Source of the DNA: Geobacillus proteiniphilus
GTDB taxonomy: Bacteria > Bacillota > Bacilli > Bacillales > Anoxybacillaceae
Direction of reading: 5' to 3'
NCBI RefSeq assembly: GCF_001908025.1
Contig: NZ_MQMG01000032.1
Span: 1 to 44,010 of the forward strand
DNA: 44,010 nucleotides
The notes under the pieces were generated by a model. That model saw only the letters and a list, made by a program, of their open reading frames with translations. It did no database searches and was not told the origin of the DNA. This document shows, piece by piece, positions 34,256-42,428 of this stretch; within the stretch, counting starts at the first letter, position 1, and each line of letters starts with the position of its first letter. Position numbers and translations under genes: made by a program.

Positions 34256-34683
34256 TATTCCTCTCTCCTCTCTTGCAAGATGGCGTCTACCCGCTCTGCC
34301 ATTTGTTCCAGCTCTTGCTTAAGCATGGTCATTTTCTTCATTTTCTCTTCAAGCATGGCGATTTGCCGACGCAACCCAGCGCCGATTTGTTCCAGTTCGC
34401 GCCATTTTTCGCTGCCAGCGGCGGCATGTCGGTATTCCGTCCGATGCGCCTCAATTTTTTCTTTCAGCGCCAAAAAATGTTGCAGCTCCTGCAAGGAAAA
34501 GCCGAGCACCTCGCGCGCGGCAACGATGTTTTTCAGCCGTTCGATGTCCTCGGCTGTATAAAGGCGCGTGCCGCCTTCGCTGCGCGCCGGCGGCTTGATC
34601 AAACCGATTTCTTCGTAATAGCGGATCGTCCGCTTCGTCAAACCGGTCGCTCTGGCGACGTCATCGATTTTGAATCGTTCCAT
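34255..34683 (-). CDS. MerR-family transcriptional regulator
   Basis: A 142-residue MerR protein starting MERFKIDDVARATGLTKRT with the wing IRYYEEIGLIKPPARSEGGTR. A coiled-coil dimer helix (about 80-135) follows. There are no conserved cysteines, so it is of the multidrug/organic-ligand class rather than metal class. The start is ATG 34683 with GAGGGG upstream. The near-perfect palindrome at 34734-34755 between its promoter elements is the expected binding site, giving autoregulation and control of the coupled MFS gene. Confidence 0.9.
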   Translation of the reverse strand: MERFKIDDVARATGLTKRTIRYYEEIGLIKPPARSEGGTRLYTAEDIERLKNIVAAREVLGFSLQELQHFLALKEKIEAHRTEYRHAAAGSEKWRELEQIGAGLRRQIAMLEEKMKKMTMLKQELEQMAERVDAILQERREE

Positions 34684-34733
34684 CTGGGCCCCTCGCTTTC
34701 CCGTGATCACGGTGAACGATCTGTTTTACAAAC

Positions 34734-34766
34734 ATAACATTAACGTTAACGTTATATTTTTGTCAA
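34734..34766 (-). promoter_or_regulatory. MerR-type promoter and operator
   Basis: On the minus strand TTGACA (34761-34766) is followed by a 22-bp palindrome (34734-34755, one mismatch; core TAACGTTAACGTTA) and a weak -10 (TAATGT or AATGTT, 18-19 base spacer). A long spacer with the operator between the boxes is typical of MerR regulation. Confidence 0.65.
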
Positions 34767-34810
34767 TAGGTATTTAGAATGGAAGAAAAACACAATATGT
34801 ATACCGCATC

Positions 34811-34845
34811 AAAAAAAGAATATCCCGATTGGGTTCGGGATATCC
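34811..34845 (-). terminator. Terminator of the molybdenum hydroxylase operon
   Basis: On the minus strand GGATATCCCG pairs with CGGGATATTC across an 8-base loop, followed by seven T. It lies just after the last gene at 34854. Confidence 0.85.
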
Positions 34846-34853
34846 ATTGCTCG

Positions 34854-35339
34854 TCAAGGATCTGTTGGTGCTGCTTTTTTGGCTTCGAGCACTTCTTTGA
34901 CCGCCGCTTCAATTTCTTGATAGCTTGTGCAGCGGCAAATATTCGACTCCAGCCATTCTTGAATCGCCGCCTCATCGGCGTTTGGGTGCCGCTCGATGAG
35001 TGCGTGGGCGTTCATAATGAATCCAGGAGTGCAATAGCCGCACTGAAAGGAGAAGTGGCGGACGAAGGCGTGCTGAATGGGGGCATCATCAAGCCCTTCG
35101 ATCGTGGTGATTTCTTTGCCGACTGTCTCAATAGCGAGCATCATGCACGATTTGATTGGCGTGCCGTCGACTAAGACGGTGCAGGCGCCGCAGTCGCCGT
35201 TCAAACAGCCTGGCTTGGCCCCGGTCAGCCCCAGCCCATCGCGCAAAACAAACAGCAGCGTTTCGGCTTGGCGAGCGACGATCGATCTTCGTTCTCCATT
35301 AACGTGCAGCACAAGCTCCCGCTTTGTCGTTTCCTCCAT
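34854..35339 (-). CDS. Molybdenum hydroxylase, [2Fe-2S] subunit
   Basis: A 161-residue xanthine dehydrogenase-family iron-sulfur subunit (PucE/CoxS type). The plant-type cluster motif is GCLNGDCGACTVLVDG plus a later cysteine (KSCMM); the second cluster motif is CGYCTPGF and ICRCTSYQEI. It passes electrons from the molybdenum centre to FAD. The start is ATG 35339. The best ribosome site (AGGAGGTG) is 13 bases away, and an out-of-frame ATG at 35351 is better placed, so the initiation signal is odd. Last gene of the operon. Confidence 0.92.
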   Translation of the reverse strand: MEETTKRELVLHVNGERRSIVARQAETLLFVLRDGLGLTGAKPGCLNGDCGACTVLVDGTPIKSCMMLAIETVGKEITTIEGLDDAPIQHAFVRHFSFQCGYCTPGFIMNAHALIERHPNADEAAIQEWLESNICRCTSYQEIEAAVKEVLEAKKAAPTDP

Positions 35340-35360
35340 GTCCGCATGCTCACCTCCTGT

Positions 35361-36203
35361 TTAGACGGTTTCTCCGTCTCCGAGCTCACGAAGCATATCT
35401 TCAAGCAGCTGGGCGGCCACGAACAGCCGGTAGTCCGCCGAGCCTTCAATATCGTGCAAAATCGGGCGCGGGAAGGCGTCAACCGCTGCTTGGATTCGTT
35501 CACCAACTGGGCGGCTCCGGTCATTTACATGCGCCTCGACTTCAGCGGAGCGGAACGGGAACGGACAGACGCCGCTTAGGGCAACGCGAACCGTCCCGTC
35601 TTTTTTCAGCGCTGCAATCGTCACAAGCGGGTAGCCGACTTCCCCTTGCTTGCGGCGCTTGCGGTGAAAGTGGGGCAGGGCGGTGGCGGCACGATCAACC
35701 TTGAACTGGACGACAAATTCACCGCGGCCGAGCTGCAACTGTTGATGGAACCAATCGTTGAAGCGGCATTGCCGAATGCCGTATGGTCCGGCGATGATGA
35801 CATCCGCCTCGGCGACGAATAGCGGCAGTGCGGTCTCACGGTAAAAAATTTGCCCGCAGATGTTGCCGCCGAGCGTAATTTGGTTGCGCGCTGTCCGGTC
35901 GGCCACTTCTCTCGCCGCCTTTGTTAGTAATGGGAACAGGTTTGCTTCCTCAAGTTCAGTGAGCGAGAGCGCTGCTCCGAGCACGAGAGAATCATTGCCG
36001 ACATCAAGTGTCCGACATTCAGGGATCGCTTTTATATCAATGACGGCGGCGGTGCGGACAAGGTTCAAACGAGACAACGTGATGATCTCCGTGCCGCCGC
36101 CGTAGTAGAGCGGTCGTTTTCCGTCCCGCTCGAGCGCCGTAAACAGCGCTGTCGCTTCGGCGATCGATTGAGGCCGGTAGTAGGCAAAGTCAAACGGAAC
36201 CAT
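35361..36203 (-). CDS. Molybdenum hydroxylase, FAD-binding subunit
   Basis: A 280-residue FAD subunit (PucC/CoxM type). The FAD-binding segments LYYGGGTEIITLSR and TARNQITLGGNICG are clear; the C-terminal CO-dehydrogenase flavoprotein domain follows. The start is ATG 36203 with AAGGAG 7-8 bases upstream; it overlaps the molybdenum subunit gene by 14 bases. Functions as the electron-output subunit of a heterotrimeric hydroxylase. Confidence 0.92.
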   Translation of the reverse strand: MVPFDFAYYRPQSIAEATALFTALERDGKRPLYYGGGTEIITLSRLNLVRTAAVIDIKAIPECRTLDVGNDSLVLGAALSLTELEEANLFPLLTKAAREVADRTARNQITLGGNICGQIFYRETALPLFVAEADVIIAGPYGIRQCRFNDWFHQQLQLGRGEFVVQFKVDRAATALPHFHRKRRKQGEVGYPLVTIAALKKDGTVRVALSGVCPFPFRSAEVEAHVNDRSRPVGERIQAAVDAFPRPILHDIEGSADYRLFVAAQLLEDMLRELGDGETV

Positions 36204-38517
36204 AGGAGTCTCCTTTCTGTTTCCGCCAAATGAGTTCAGGCACAAGCGGCAGTTCATTGAGCGGCACGCCGGCAGCGAGCGACAAGGCGTTTGCCAAGGC
36301 GGCGGGCATGCCGATCAAGCCATGTTCGCCGATGCCGCGAGCACCGTATGGGGCATCGATTTGCGGAGTTTCGACAAACTCAACGATGTACTCTGGATGT
36401 TCGCCGAAGCGGATCGGCCGGTATGTGCGCAGCTGCGGGTTTAAGACGCGTTGTTCTTTGTCAAAAAGAAACCCTTCGCGGCTGGCAAAGCTTAGCCCCA
36501 TGCTCATCGCCCCCATCGCCTGGCCAAGCGCTGCCTTTGGGTTGAGCACTTTGCCGGCGTCAATGACCGCATAAGCTTTGACAATGCGATACGTGTAGTC
36601 GCGGCGGTTGAACTCAATTTCCACTCCTTCCGCACATACACCCCATTCCGGGCCCGGTTTGCCGGCGCCGGTCTCTGGGTCAAGCGGGGTCAAGTGGCGC
36701 AAAATGTAGTGGCCGCGCCCGATCACTTGCCCGCCGATGGCGTTGCCGTTCGGAAACTTGTAGCCATAGGCGATGTCTTTGATCGGAAGAAAGATGGCCG
36801 GGTCATCGCGCAAAAAGACGCGCCCGAAACCGACTTCCAAATCGTCCGGCGAGGCCCGCAAGACGCAGGCGGCGATGTCTTTTAACTGACGGATGGCGTC
36901 ATCGGCAGCGGCAAGCGCCGCACGTCCGGCCATAAACGTCCCGCGGCTGGCGACTGTTTTCCAATGTTCTGGTGTTGTTTGCGTATCAATATCCATTTTG
37001 ACATGAACATCATCCACGTCCATCTTCAGTCGTTCGGCGACGATTTGCGCGAGCACCGTTTTCGTTCCGGTTCCGATTTCGACAACGCCGGAGATGACGT
37101 TGACGCTGCCGTCGGAGTTGAACGTTAAGATGACGCCCGAGCTGGCATCTGTGTCGATCGTCGATGTTTTCCAGCCGCCGCTGATTCCCTTTGCTCTTAC
37201 CGTATAGGCGTCCAATTCCACGCGCTGCCACTCGTCCCAACGCATCAGCTCGCGCAGCCGGTCGAGGCAGGCTGGCATGTTGCCGACGTTGCTTTTGGTG
37301 AGCCGCACTTGCGTTGGGGTCGTATGCCCCGGGAGGATGGCATTTTTGCGCCGCACCTCCCATGGGTCAAGTTGAAGCGTTCGTGCCAATTCATCGATGG
37401 CCCGCTCCACGGCAAATGCCTGTTCGCAATGGCCAAAACTGCGGAACGGCGTCGCGTATGGGCGATTCGTGTAGACGCACAATGAATCACAAAAGACGTT
37501 TTCGACATGGTACGGGCCGGTGCAATCGACGGCCGCGGCGCGGCTGACATCGATCGCCTTGTCGGAATAAGCCCCGCCGTCAAATAGAAATAAGATTTCC
37601 ATGGCCTTGAACAAGCCCTCTTTTGTCGCGCCGATTTTGACGGTTGCCTCCAAACCGATATGGACGGGCGAAGTGATCATGTCATGCTCGCGGCTGTTCC
37701 AGACGCTTACTTTTCGGCCGCCGACCGCTTTGGAGGCAAGGTAGGCGAGCAGCTCAAGCTGGACGGGCGCTTTTCCTCCGTAGGCGCCGCCGACAAGCGG
37801 CGTATGGACGATGATTTTGCCGGTTTCTTCGCCAAAATACGTATGAAGCAACTTCTTGATCATAAACGGTGACTGTGAGGAGGCGGAAATATGGATCGTG
37901 CCGTCCGGCCAAATTTCCGCCGTGGCGCAGCGTGTTTCCATCGCGATATGGTCGGAAGGGGCGAACGATACGCTCGTTTCGACGATGACGTCACTTTCAG
38001 CAAACCCTTGTTCGATGTTGCCTTTTCGGATTTTCGTCCGGTGGGCGACATTTGTTCCGGGCTCAGGATGAGTCGTTTTGTTTTTTTCATAGCGGTCGAG
38101 ATGTTCATGCAGTAATGGAGCGCCTTCTTTCAACGCCTCACTCGGCGAACCGACGGCTGGAAGCGGTTCGTAAACGACGCGGACGAGGCGGGCCGCTTGT
38201 TCGGCTTGCGCGAGCGTATCGGCGACGACGACGGCGACGACTTCGCCATAGTAGCGCACTTTGTCGACGGCGATCGGCGGGCGATCGCGCATGTCTTCAC
38301 CGGTGAGTGGAAGCCCTTCGCCGGTCACAACAGCATGGACACCGGGGGCGGCGAGCGCGCGGCGTGCATCCAGTGAGAGGATGCGCGCATGGGCGTATGG
38401 GCTTGTCACCAGGACGGCATGAAGCATCCCCTGTTCTTTGAAATCGTTCGTATATTTCGCCCGGCCGGTCACTTTATCCCACGCCTCTTTGCGGATGATG
38501 CTTTTACCGACGGCCAC
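36190..38517 (-). CDS. Molybdenum hydroxylase, molybdopterin-binding subunit
   Basis: A 775-residue catalytic subunit of the xanthine dehydrogenase/aldehyde oxidase family. Visible are TGRAKYTNDF near the N-terminus, GGAYGGKAPVQLELLAYL in the molybdopterin region, FRSFGHCEQAFAVERAIDEL, and the catalytic glutamate in GARGIGEHGLIG. It lacks the AYRCSFR loop of carbon monoxide dehydrogenase, so CO oxidation is unlikely. The substrate (purine, nicotinate, aldehyde or other heterocycle) is not decidable. The start is GTG 38517 with AAGGAGGG 8 bases upstream; an upstream extension crosses the previous gene and was discarded. Overlaps that gene by 14 bases. Confidence 0.92.
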   Translation of the reverse strand: MAVGKSIIRKEAWDKVTGRAKYTNDFKEQGMLHAVLVTSPYAHARILSLDARRALAAPGVHAVVTGEGLPLTGEDMRDRPPIAVDKVRYYGEVVAVVVADTLAQAEQAARLVRVVYEPLPAVGSPSEALKEGAPLLHEHLDRYEKNKTTHPEPGTNVAHRTKIRKGNIEQGFAESDVIVETSVSFAPSDHIAMETRCATAEIWPDGTIHISASSQSPFMIKKLLHTYFGEETGKIIVHTPLVGGAYGGKAPVQLELLAYLASKAVGGRKVSVWNSREHDMITSPVHIGLEATVKIGATKEGLFKAMEILFLFDGGAYSDKAIDVSRAAAVDCTGPYHVENVFCDSLCVYTNRPYATPFRSFGHCEQAFAVERAIDELARTLQLDPWEVRRKNAILPGHTTPTQVRLTKSNVGNMPACLDRLRELMRWDEWQRVELDAYTVRAKGISGGWKTSTIDTDASSGVILTFNSDGSVNVISGVVEIGTGTKTVLAQIVAERLKMDVDDVHVKMDIDTQTTPEHWKTVASRGTFMAGRAALAAADDAIRQLKDIAACVLRASPDDLEVGFGRVFLRDDPAIFLPIKDIAYGYKFPNGNAIGGQVIGRGHYILRHLTPLDPETGAGKPGPEWGVCAEGVEIEFNRRDYTYRIVKAYAVIDAGKVLNPKAALGQAMGAMSMGLSFASREGFLFDKEQRVLNPQLRTYRPIRFGEHPEYIVEFVETPQIDAPYGARGIGEHGLIGMPAALANALSLAAGVPLNELPLVPELIWRKQKGDSYGSV

Positions 38518-39142
38518 GGGGGCGTCCCTCCTTTTCTTCTCGATCCATGACGGCATGCTTATAATCATCTTTCGTGTCAATGTCGATGCCGATCGTTTCA
38601 TCGCCTTCATACAAGAGGCCGCGCCAACGGGGATGGTGAAACAGCGTGCGCCCGCCTGCATCGCCCCTTAGAGCAAGCAAGGCAGGAAACATTTGTTTTC
38701 CAAAAATGACTGGGGGCATCGGCGTGCCGAAGCAGGCGAAGGCGACGTAATCAGGGCGGTGGCGGCGGTAAAGGTCGGCAAGCGCATTGATTACGTCCGC
38801 AGTGACAAACGGTTGGTCGGCCAACAATACGACAGCGGCGTCCGCCCCGCTAGCGAGCGCTTTCTGCAGGCCGCAGGCAAGCGAGTGCGCCTGTCCGCGG
38901 CGATGGTCAACACAGCGGACGAAGCGGCATTTTTCATGATCCCGAAGCTCGGTGGGAAGCCAAACGAGTGGGTCAGCCGGCGGCACGACGACGATGATGG
39001 GAGTGAGGCGCGAACGGAGCGCGGCCTGAAGGCCGGCGGCGCCAAGCGTGCTTTCTCCCCAAGGCAAAGCGCGTTTATCCGTTCCCATCCGCCGGCTTTC
39101 TCCAGCAGCCAAATAAATGCCAGCGATGGTTGGGCAATTCAT
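38504..39142 (-). CDS. Molybdenum cofactor cytidylyltransferase-like protein (MocA/PucB type)
   Basis: A 212-residue MobA-like nucleotidyltransferase. The signature IYLAAGESRRMGTDKRALPW binds the nucleotide, and VLLADQPFVTADV the metal. It is expected to activate the molybdopterin cofactor with CMP for insertion into the hydroxylase. The start is ATG 39142, overlapping the XdhC-like gene by 4 bases. The placement between XdhC and the catalytic subunit follows the B. subtilis puc arrangement. Confidence 0.9.
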   Translation of the reverse strand: MNCPTIAGIYLAAGESRRMGTDKRALPWGESTLGAAGLQAALRSRLTPIIVVVPPADPLVWLPTELRDHEKCRFVRCVDHRRGQAHSLACGLQKALASGADAAVVLLADQPFVTADVINALADLYRRHRPDYVAFACFGTPMPPVIFGKQMFPALLALRGDAGGRTLFHHPRWRGLLYEGDETIGIDIDTKDDYKHAVMDREEKEGRPRGRR

Positions 39143-40164
39143 GATACTCTCTCCGTTGATCGCCCGCGAAGGACGCTGATCAATTCGGCGGTGATGCTAA
39201 CGGCGATCTCATACGGACCGCGTGCGCCGATGGAAAGCCCTACCGGCGAACGGACAAATGGAGGCGTCGAGCCGGAAGGAAAGAGGCGGTCAGTGCGCCG
39301 CCGCGGACCGAGCACACCGAGATAAGCGAGTGGCATGTCGGCTAACAAGGAAACGAGTTCGCGGTCGCGTTCAAACTGATGGGTCATGATGATGACAAAG
39401 TCGCGCTCATTCAGGTGAAGCCGCGGAACGGTTTCATGCGGAAAGCCAATGACTAAGGCGTCGGCGTCCGGCACGTGGGATGGGTGGCAAAACGCTGGGC
39501 GCCAATCGCTCACGGTAACGGAAAATCCCGCCGCTTTGGCTGCTGAGACGAGCGGCGGCGCGTCCGGTCCGGCGCCGAAGATGACAAGGCGCGGCTTTGG
39601 CCAAAAGTGCTGAACGTAAAACGCCTCCCCATCTGCCTTATACCATCCATTCCATCCCCTGAAAAGCGGCGCATCGCGAAGCCATTCACTCCATTCCGGT
39701 CTCGGCATCCGGCCGCTGCCAAAGCGCTCTCCGGTTTCGCTTTGGAAAAACGGCGGTTCGTTTCGGTTTGAGAGGCTGCGTGCCATCAGAACATGCTCGC
39801 CGTGTTCAAGGCAGCGTTTGAGCGCCAGCCAGACCGGTTTTGTGTCCCCCGTCACCGGCTCAAGCCAAACATGGATGAGGCCGTTGCAGCCAGCACCCTG
39901 CCCCCACGACAAATCGTCCTCGGTCCGCAAATCAAACGAGACGGCGGCTGCCTGGCGGCTGGCCAATACGTCACGCGCGTAGGCCGCCACCGCTTCTTCG
40001 AGGCAGCCGCCGCTAAGCAGGCCGACCGTCCCACTATCGTCGCCGATCCACATGTACGTCCCTTCTTTTTGGTATGCCGAGCCTTCCACCTCGATGATGA
40101 TGGCGAGCACGCCATCGCACGGTGTGACGGCGATGGTCTCAAGCACTGGAAAGTAGCTTTCCAT
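39139..40164 (-). CDS. XdhC-family molybdenum hydroxylase maturation factor
   Basis: A 341-residue XdhC/CoxI protein (PucA-like) that binds molybdopterin, helps its sulfuration and delivers it to the apoenzyme. The N-terminal part has GSAYQKEGTYMWIGDD and GLLSGGCLEEAVA; the Rossmann domain begins RLVIFGAGPDAPPL; near the end is YLGVLGPRRRTDRLF. The start is ATG 40164 with AAGGAGG 6 bases upstream. First gene of a five-gene operon, preceded by a long leader with no recognisable gene. Confidence 0.92.
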   Translation of the reverse strand: MESYFPVLETIAVTPCDGVLAIIIEVEGSAYQKEGTYMWIGDDSGTVGLLSGGCLEEAVAAYARDVLASRQAAAVSFDLRTEDDLSWGQGAGCNGLIHVWLEPVTGDTKPVWLALKRCLEHGEHVLMARSLSNRNEPPFFQSETGERFGSGRMPRPEWSEWLRDAPLFRGWNGWYKADGEAFYVQHFWPKPRLVIFGAGPDAPPLVSAAKAAGFSVTVSDWRPAFCHPSHVPDADALVIGFPHETVPRLHLNERDFVIIMTHQFERDRELVSLLADMPLAYLGVLGPRRRTDRLFPSGSTPPFVRSPVGLSIGARGPYEIAVSITAELISVLRGRSTERVS

Positions 40165-40495
40165 GCCGATCCTCCTTATGCGTTGCGAAAAGGTTAAATT
40201 TGGAAAGTACTAAGGATGGCTTTCCTATTGCCTCCTTTTTTGTTTTCGTCGCCCTTGACGTCCCTTTCGCACCTTTGGCGGGTGTTGGTCAAGGGTGAAT
40301 CCGTCTTCGAGGATCCCCTGCGATGCACAGTGGAGTTTTCTATAGAACTTTTGACACTGCCCGTTACGCCAAAGATGGCCGAGCTGTTGAAAGCGCGGTG
40401 GGATGATGCATCAACTTTCGCAATGGCCGTAAGCGGCGGCAGCGGATGCGGCATCGGTTCGTCCCCCTTTTTGAAAAAGGCTCTGCTATCATTAT
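40165..40495 (-). other. Long untranslated leader of the molybdenum hydroxylase operon
   Basis: About 330 bases hold no convincing gene. A TATAAT lies at about 40490-40495 on the minus strand with only a weak -35. GCCCTTGAC (about 40250-40258) and GTCAAGGG (40288-40295) enclose CACC/GGTG (40270-40273, 40281-40284), forming a nested hairpin. A frame opening MPHPLPPLTAIAK with an AGGGGG site crosses the region but is low-complexity and unlike known proteins. It could be a regulatory RNA leader or a decayed gene. Confidence 0.35.
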
Positions 40496-40521
40496 ATTTC
40501 TGTAACAAATGACCATGACTG

Positions 40522-40557
40522 AAAAAGGAAAGAAGCCAGCCGTCATCGGCTAGCTTC
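40522..40557 (-). terminator. Terminator of the SPFH-RHH operon
   Basis: GAAGCCAGCCG (40532-40542) and CGGCTAGCTTC (40547-40557) pair across TCAT with one mismatch. On the minus strand it is followed by TTTCCTTTTTC. The stem includes the stop codon of the RHH gene. Confidence 0.7.
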
Positions 40558-40729
40558 CTTGTTTTTGATCTGTTTTTCCTTTTCCGAGCCGTCCGGCCCG
40601 CTTCGCTGCCTCCCGCAGCAAAAACTCGATATGGGCATTGACGCTGCGGAATTCATCTTGCGCCCATTGTTCGAGCGCGGCATATAATTCATGGTCAATG
40701 CGCAGGGGAAATTGTTTTTTCTTTGCCAT
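40550..40729 (-). CDS. Small ribbon-helix-helix (Arc-like) protein
   Basis: A 59-residue protein starting [20 protein letters not shown] and followed by [21 protein letters not shown], the strand-helix-helix layout of Arc/MetJ DNA-binding proteins. It begins 15 bases after the SPFH stop, with GGAG 5 bases before ATG 40729, so it is the second gene of the operon. It may act as a regulator, possibly of its own operon through the palindrome at 41624-41637; this is untested. No toxin gene adjoins. Confidence 0.8.
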   Translation of the reverse strand: MAKKKQFPLRIDHELYAALEQWAQDEFRSVNAHIEFLLREAAKRAGRLGKGKTDQKQGS

Positions 40730-40744
40730 CGCACTCCACAACCG

Positions 40745-41590
40745 TTAATATAGACTGCCGGCGTTGATGACCGGCTGGGTGGTGCGCTCGGAGACGATCG
40801 CGACCATCAAGTTGTTCACCATTGCGGCCTTCCGTTCATCATCTAACTCTAAAATATTTTCTTTGTCAAGCTGTTCAATCGCCATTTGCGCCATGGAGAC
40901 GGCGCCTTCCACGATTTTTTTCCGGGCGGCCAAAATGGCGGCTGCTTGTTGGCGCTGCAACATGGCGCCCGCAATTTCCGGCGAGTAGGCCAAGTGGGTG
41001 AGGCGCGCTTCGATCACTTCGACCCCGGCGACGCGCAGCCGCTCTTGCAGTTCCGCGGCAAGCACATCGGAAATGACATCCGCGTTGCCGCGCAACGTGA
41101 TTTCGTTATCATCCTCAAACGTATCGTATGGATATTTCGTCGCCACATGGCGGATGGCCGCTTCGCTTTGAATTTCGACAAACTGTTCGTAATCATCAAC
41201 GTCAAACACCGCCTTGGCTGAATCAATGACGCGAAAGACGACGACGGCGGCAATTTCAATTGGATTGCCTTGAACATCGTTCACTTTCAACTTGTTGCTC
41301 GTGAAGTTGCGCACGCGCAGCGAAACTTTCTTTCGAACGGTGAGCGGCACGGTGAAAAACAGCCCGCTGTCGCGAATCGTGCCGAAATAGCGGCCGAAAA
41401 AGGTGAGCACTTTCGCTTGATTCGGCTGAACGATCGTGATGCCAGTCGCCAAGAGGACGGCAAGAACGAAGCAGAAAACGGCCAATAAGAGCTGCACTTG
41501 AATGAGGCTGACAAAACCAGCAATAACGAAAAGGGCCATACATCCGATGCCGATAAATCCATCCATACGCCATGCTTCTTGTTCTCTCAT
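40745..41590 (-). CDS. SPFH/Band 7 domain membrane protein
   Basis: A 281-residue protein with two N-terminal hydrophobic helices (about 9-32 and 34-54) followed by an SPFH domain beginning ITIVQPNQAKVLTFFGRY. Conserved parts include NPIEIAAVVVFRV and YDTFEDDNEITLRGN; a coiled-coil region near ARKKIVEGAVSMAQMAIEQL leads to the C-terminus. Such flotillin/stomatin-like proteins organise membrane microdomains. The start is ATG 41590 with AGGGGGATAG upstream; a longer frame to 41635 was not used. The RHH gene follows in the same operon. Confidence 0.88.
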   Translation of the reverse strand: MREQEAWRMDGFIGIGCMALFVIAGFVSLIQVQLLLAVFCFVLAVLLATGITIVQPNQAKVLTFFGRYFGTIRDSGLFFTVPLTVRKKVSLRVRNFTSNKLKVNDVQGNPIEIAAVVVFRVIDSAKAVFDVDDYEQFVEIQSEAAIRHVATKYPYDTFEDDNEITLRGNADVISDVLAAELQERLRVAGVEVIEARLTHLAYSPEIAGAMLQRQQAAAILAARKKIVEGAVSMAQMAIEQLDKENILELDDERKAAMVNNLMVAIVSERTTQPVINAGSLY

Positions 41591-41614
41591 ACCTATCCCC
41601 CTAACAATGTCAGT

Positions 41615-41643
41615 TTGATATTTATATGATATCATATAATCAA
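41615..41643 (-). promoter_or_regulatory. SPFH operon promoter with palindromic operator
   Basis: On the minus strand -35 TTGATT (41638-41643), 17 bases, -10 TATCAA (41615-41620). The spacer contains the perfect 14-bp palindrome ATATGATATCATAT (41624-41637), a likely repressor site. Confidence 0.55.
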
Positions 41644-41802
41644 AAAATGGAAACCAGGATTGATCATGTTAATAAAGAGAAGATGGATTCGTCCATAGTT
41701 CGCCACGAGGCGGATGTTTCTAACTATTTTCCATCCAGAAACATAAAGGGCGATCGTTCAGCCTGTTAATGTTTTAATGTACTAAAAAAATGGAAATTCA
41801 TA

Positions 41803-41832
41803 ATTGACATCGCTTTCATTGTCATCATACAA
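41803..41832 (+). promoter_or_regulatory. hut promoter with overlapping cre box
   Basis: -35 TTGACA (41803-41808), 18-base spacer, -10 TACAAT (41827-41832). TGACATCGCTTTCA (41804-41817) fits the cre consensus TGWNANCGNTNWCA at every position and overlaps the -35 box, so CcpA would repress the operon on preferred sugars. Confidence 0.8.
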
Positions 41833-41864
41833 TAGAAAAAAAGATCAATAGGTGTGTAGAAGCA

Positions 41865-42311
41865 ATGGAAACACGACAAGCGCGCATCGGCCGGCTGGCA
41901 TTGTTGCTGGCGATGCTTGACGAAGGAGAGGAAGACCCGGTCCTCAACCAGCTCGAGGCGCTCGCCTGGCGCTATTGTCAAGGGCGGGTCGGGGCGATGG
42001 AGCCGCAAAAAATCGTCGCGGCGATTGAGACGGCGGCGAAACGGCATGGAGTGGTTGACGGTGGCTTGTACCGTGAGATGCACGCCTTATACCATGCGAT
42101 TTTAGAGGCAGTGCATGGCGTGACGAGAGGGCAGGTAGAGCTGGGAGATTTGTTGAGAACCGCTGGCCTTCGTTTTGCCGTGGTGCGCGGTATGCCGTAT
42201 GAACAACTGAACGAAGGGGAATGGATCGCCGTTGCGTTGTACGGGACGATCGGCGCTCCGGTGCGTGGGCTCGAGCACGAGGCGGTCGGGCTCGGAATCA
42301 ATCATATATAG
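41865..42311 (+). CDS. hutP: HutP, histidine-dependent antiterminator
   Basis: A 148-residue RNA-binding protein that, with L-histidine and Mg(II), binds NAG-repeat RNA and prevents termination before hutH. The C-terminal [19 protein letters not shown] matches the conserved histidine/metal-binding region of HutP. Length equals the B. subtilis protein within a few residues. The start is ATG 41865 after AGGTGTG. The hairpin terminator between hutP and hutH is its target. Confidence 0.97.
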   Translation: METRQARIGRLALLLAMLDEGEEDPVLNQLEALAWRYCQGRVGAMEPQKIVAAIETAAKRHGVVDGGLYREMHALYHAILEAVHGVTRGQVELGDLLRTAGLRFAVVRGMPYEQLNEGEWIAVALYGTIGAPVRGLEHEAVGLGINHI

Positions 42312-42325
42312 GAGCGATCAATGCC

Positions 42326-42384
42326 TAGGGCGATGAGTCATGAGGAGGCGAATGCTGCCATATGGCAGGGCGCCTCCTTTTTTG
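42326..42384 (+). terminator. HutP-controlled terminator between hutP and hutH
   Basis: GGAGGCG (42344-42350) pairs with CGCCTCC (42371-42377), with inner palindrome CTGCCATATGGCAG (42355-42368), then seven T. NAG-type triplets lie on the 5' side (TAG 42326-42328, GAG 42335-42337, GAG 42342-42344; the last two four bases apart), as expected for HutP binding. Confidence 0.8.
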
Positions 42385-42428
42385 TTTGCCCAGGCGTTCG
42401 ATTGGGAAAACAAACGAAGGGAGATGGA

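Noticed and set aside
36190-38661. Longer start for the molybdopterin subunit
   Set aside because: The extension overlaps the cytidylyltransferase gene; the GTG at 38517 has a strong ribosome site and fits the family start.
40216-40512. 98-codon plus-strand frame in the leader of the molybdenum hydroxylase operon
   Set aside because: No proper ribosome site, no recognisable family, and it is antisense to the leader.
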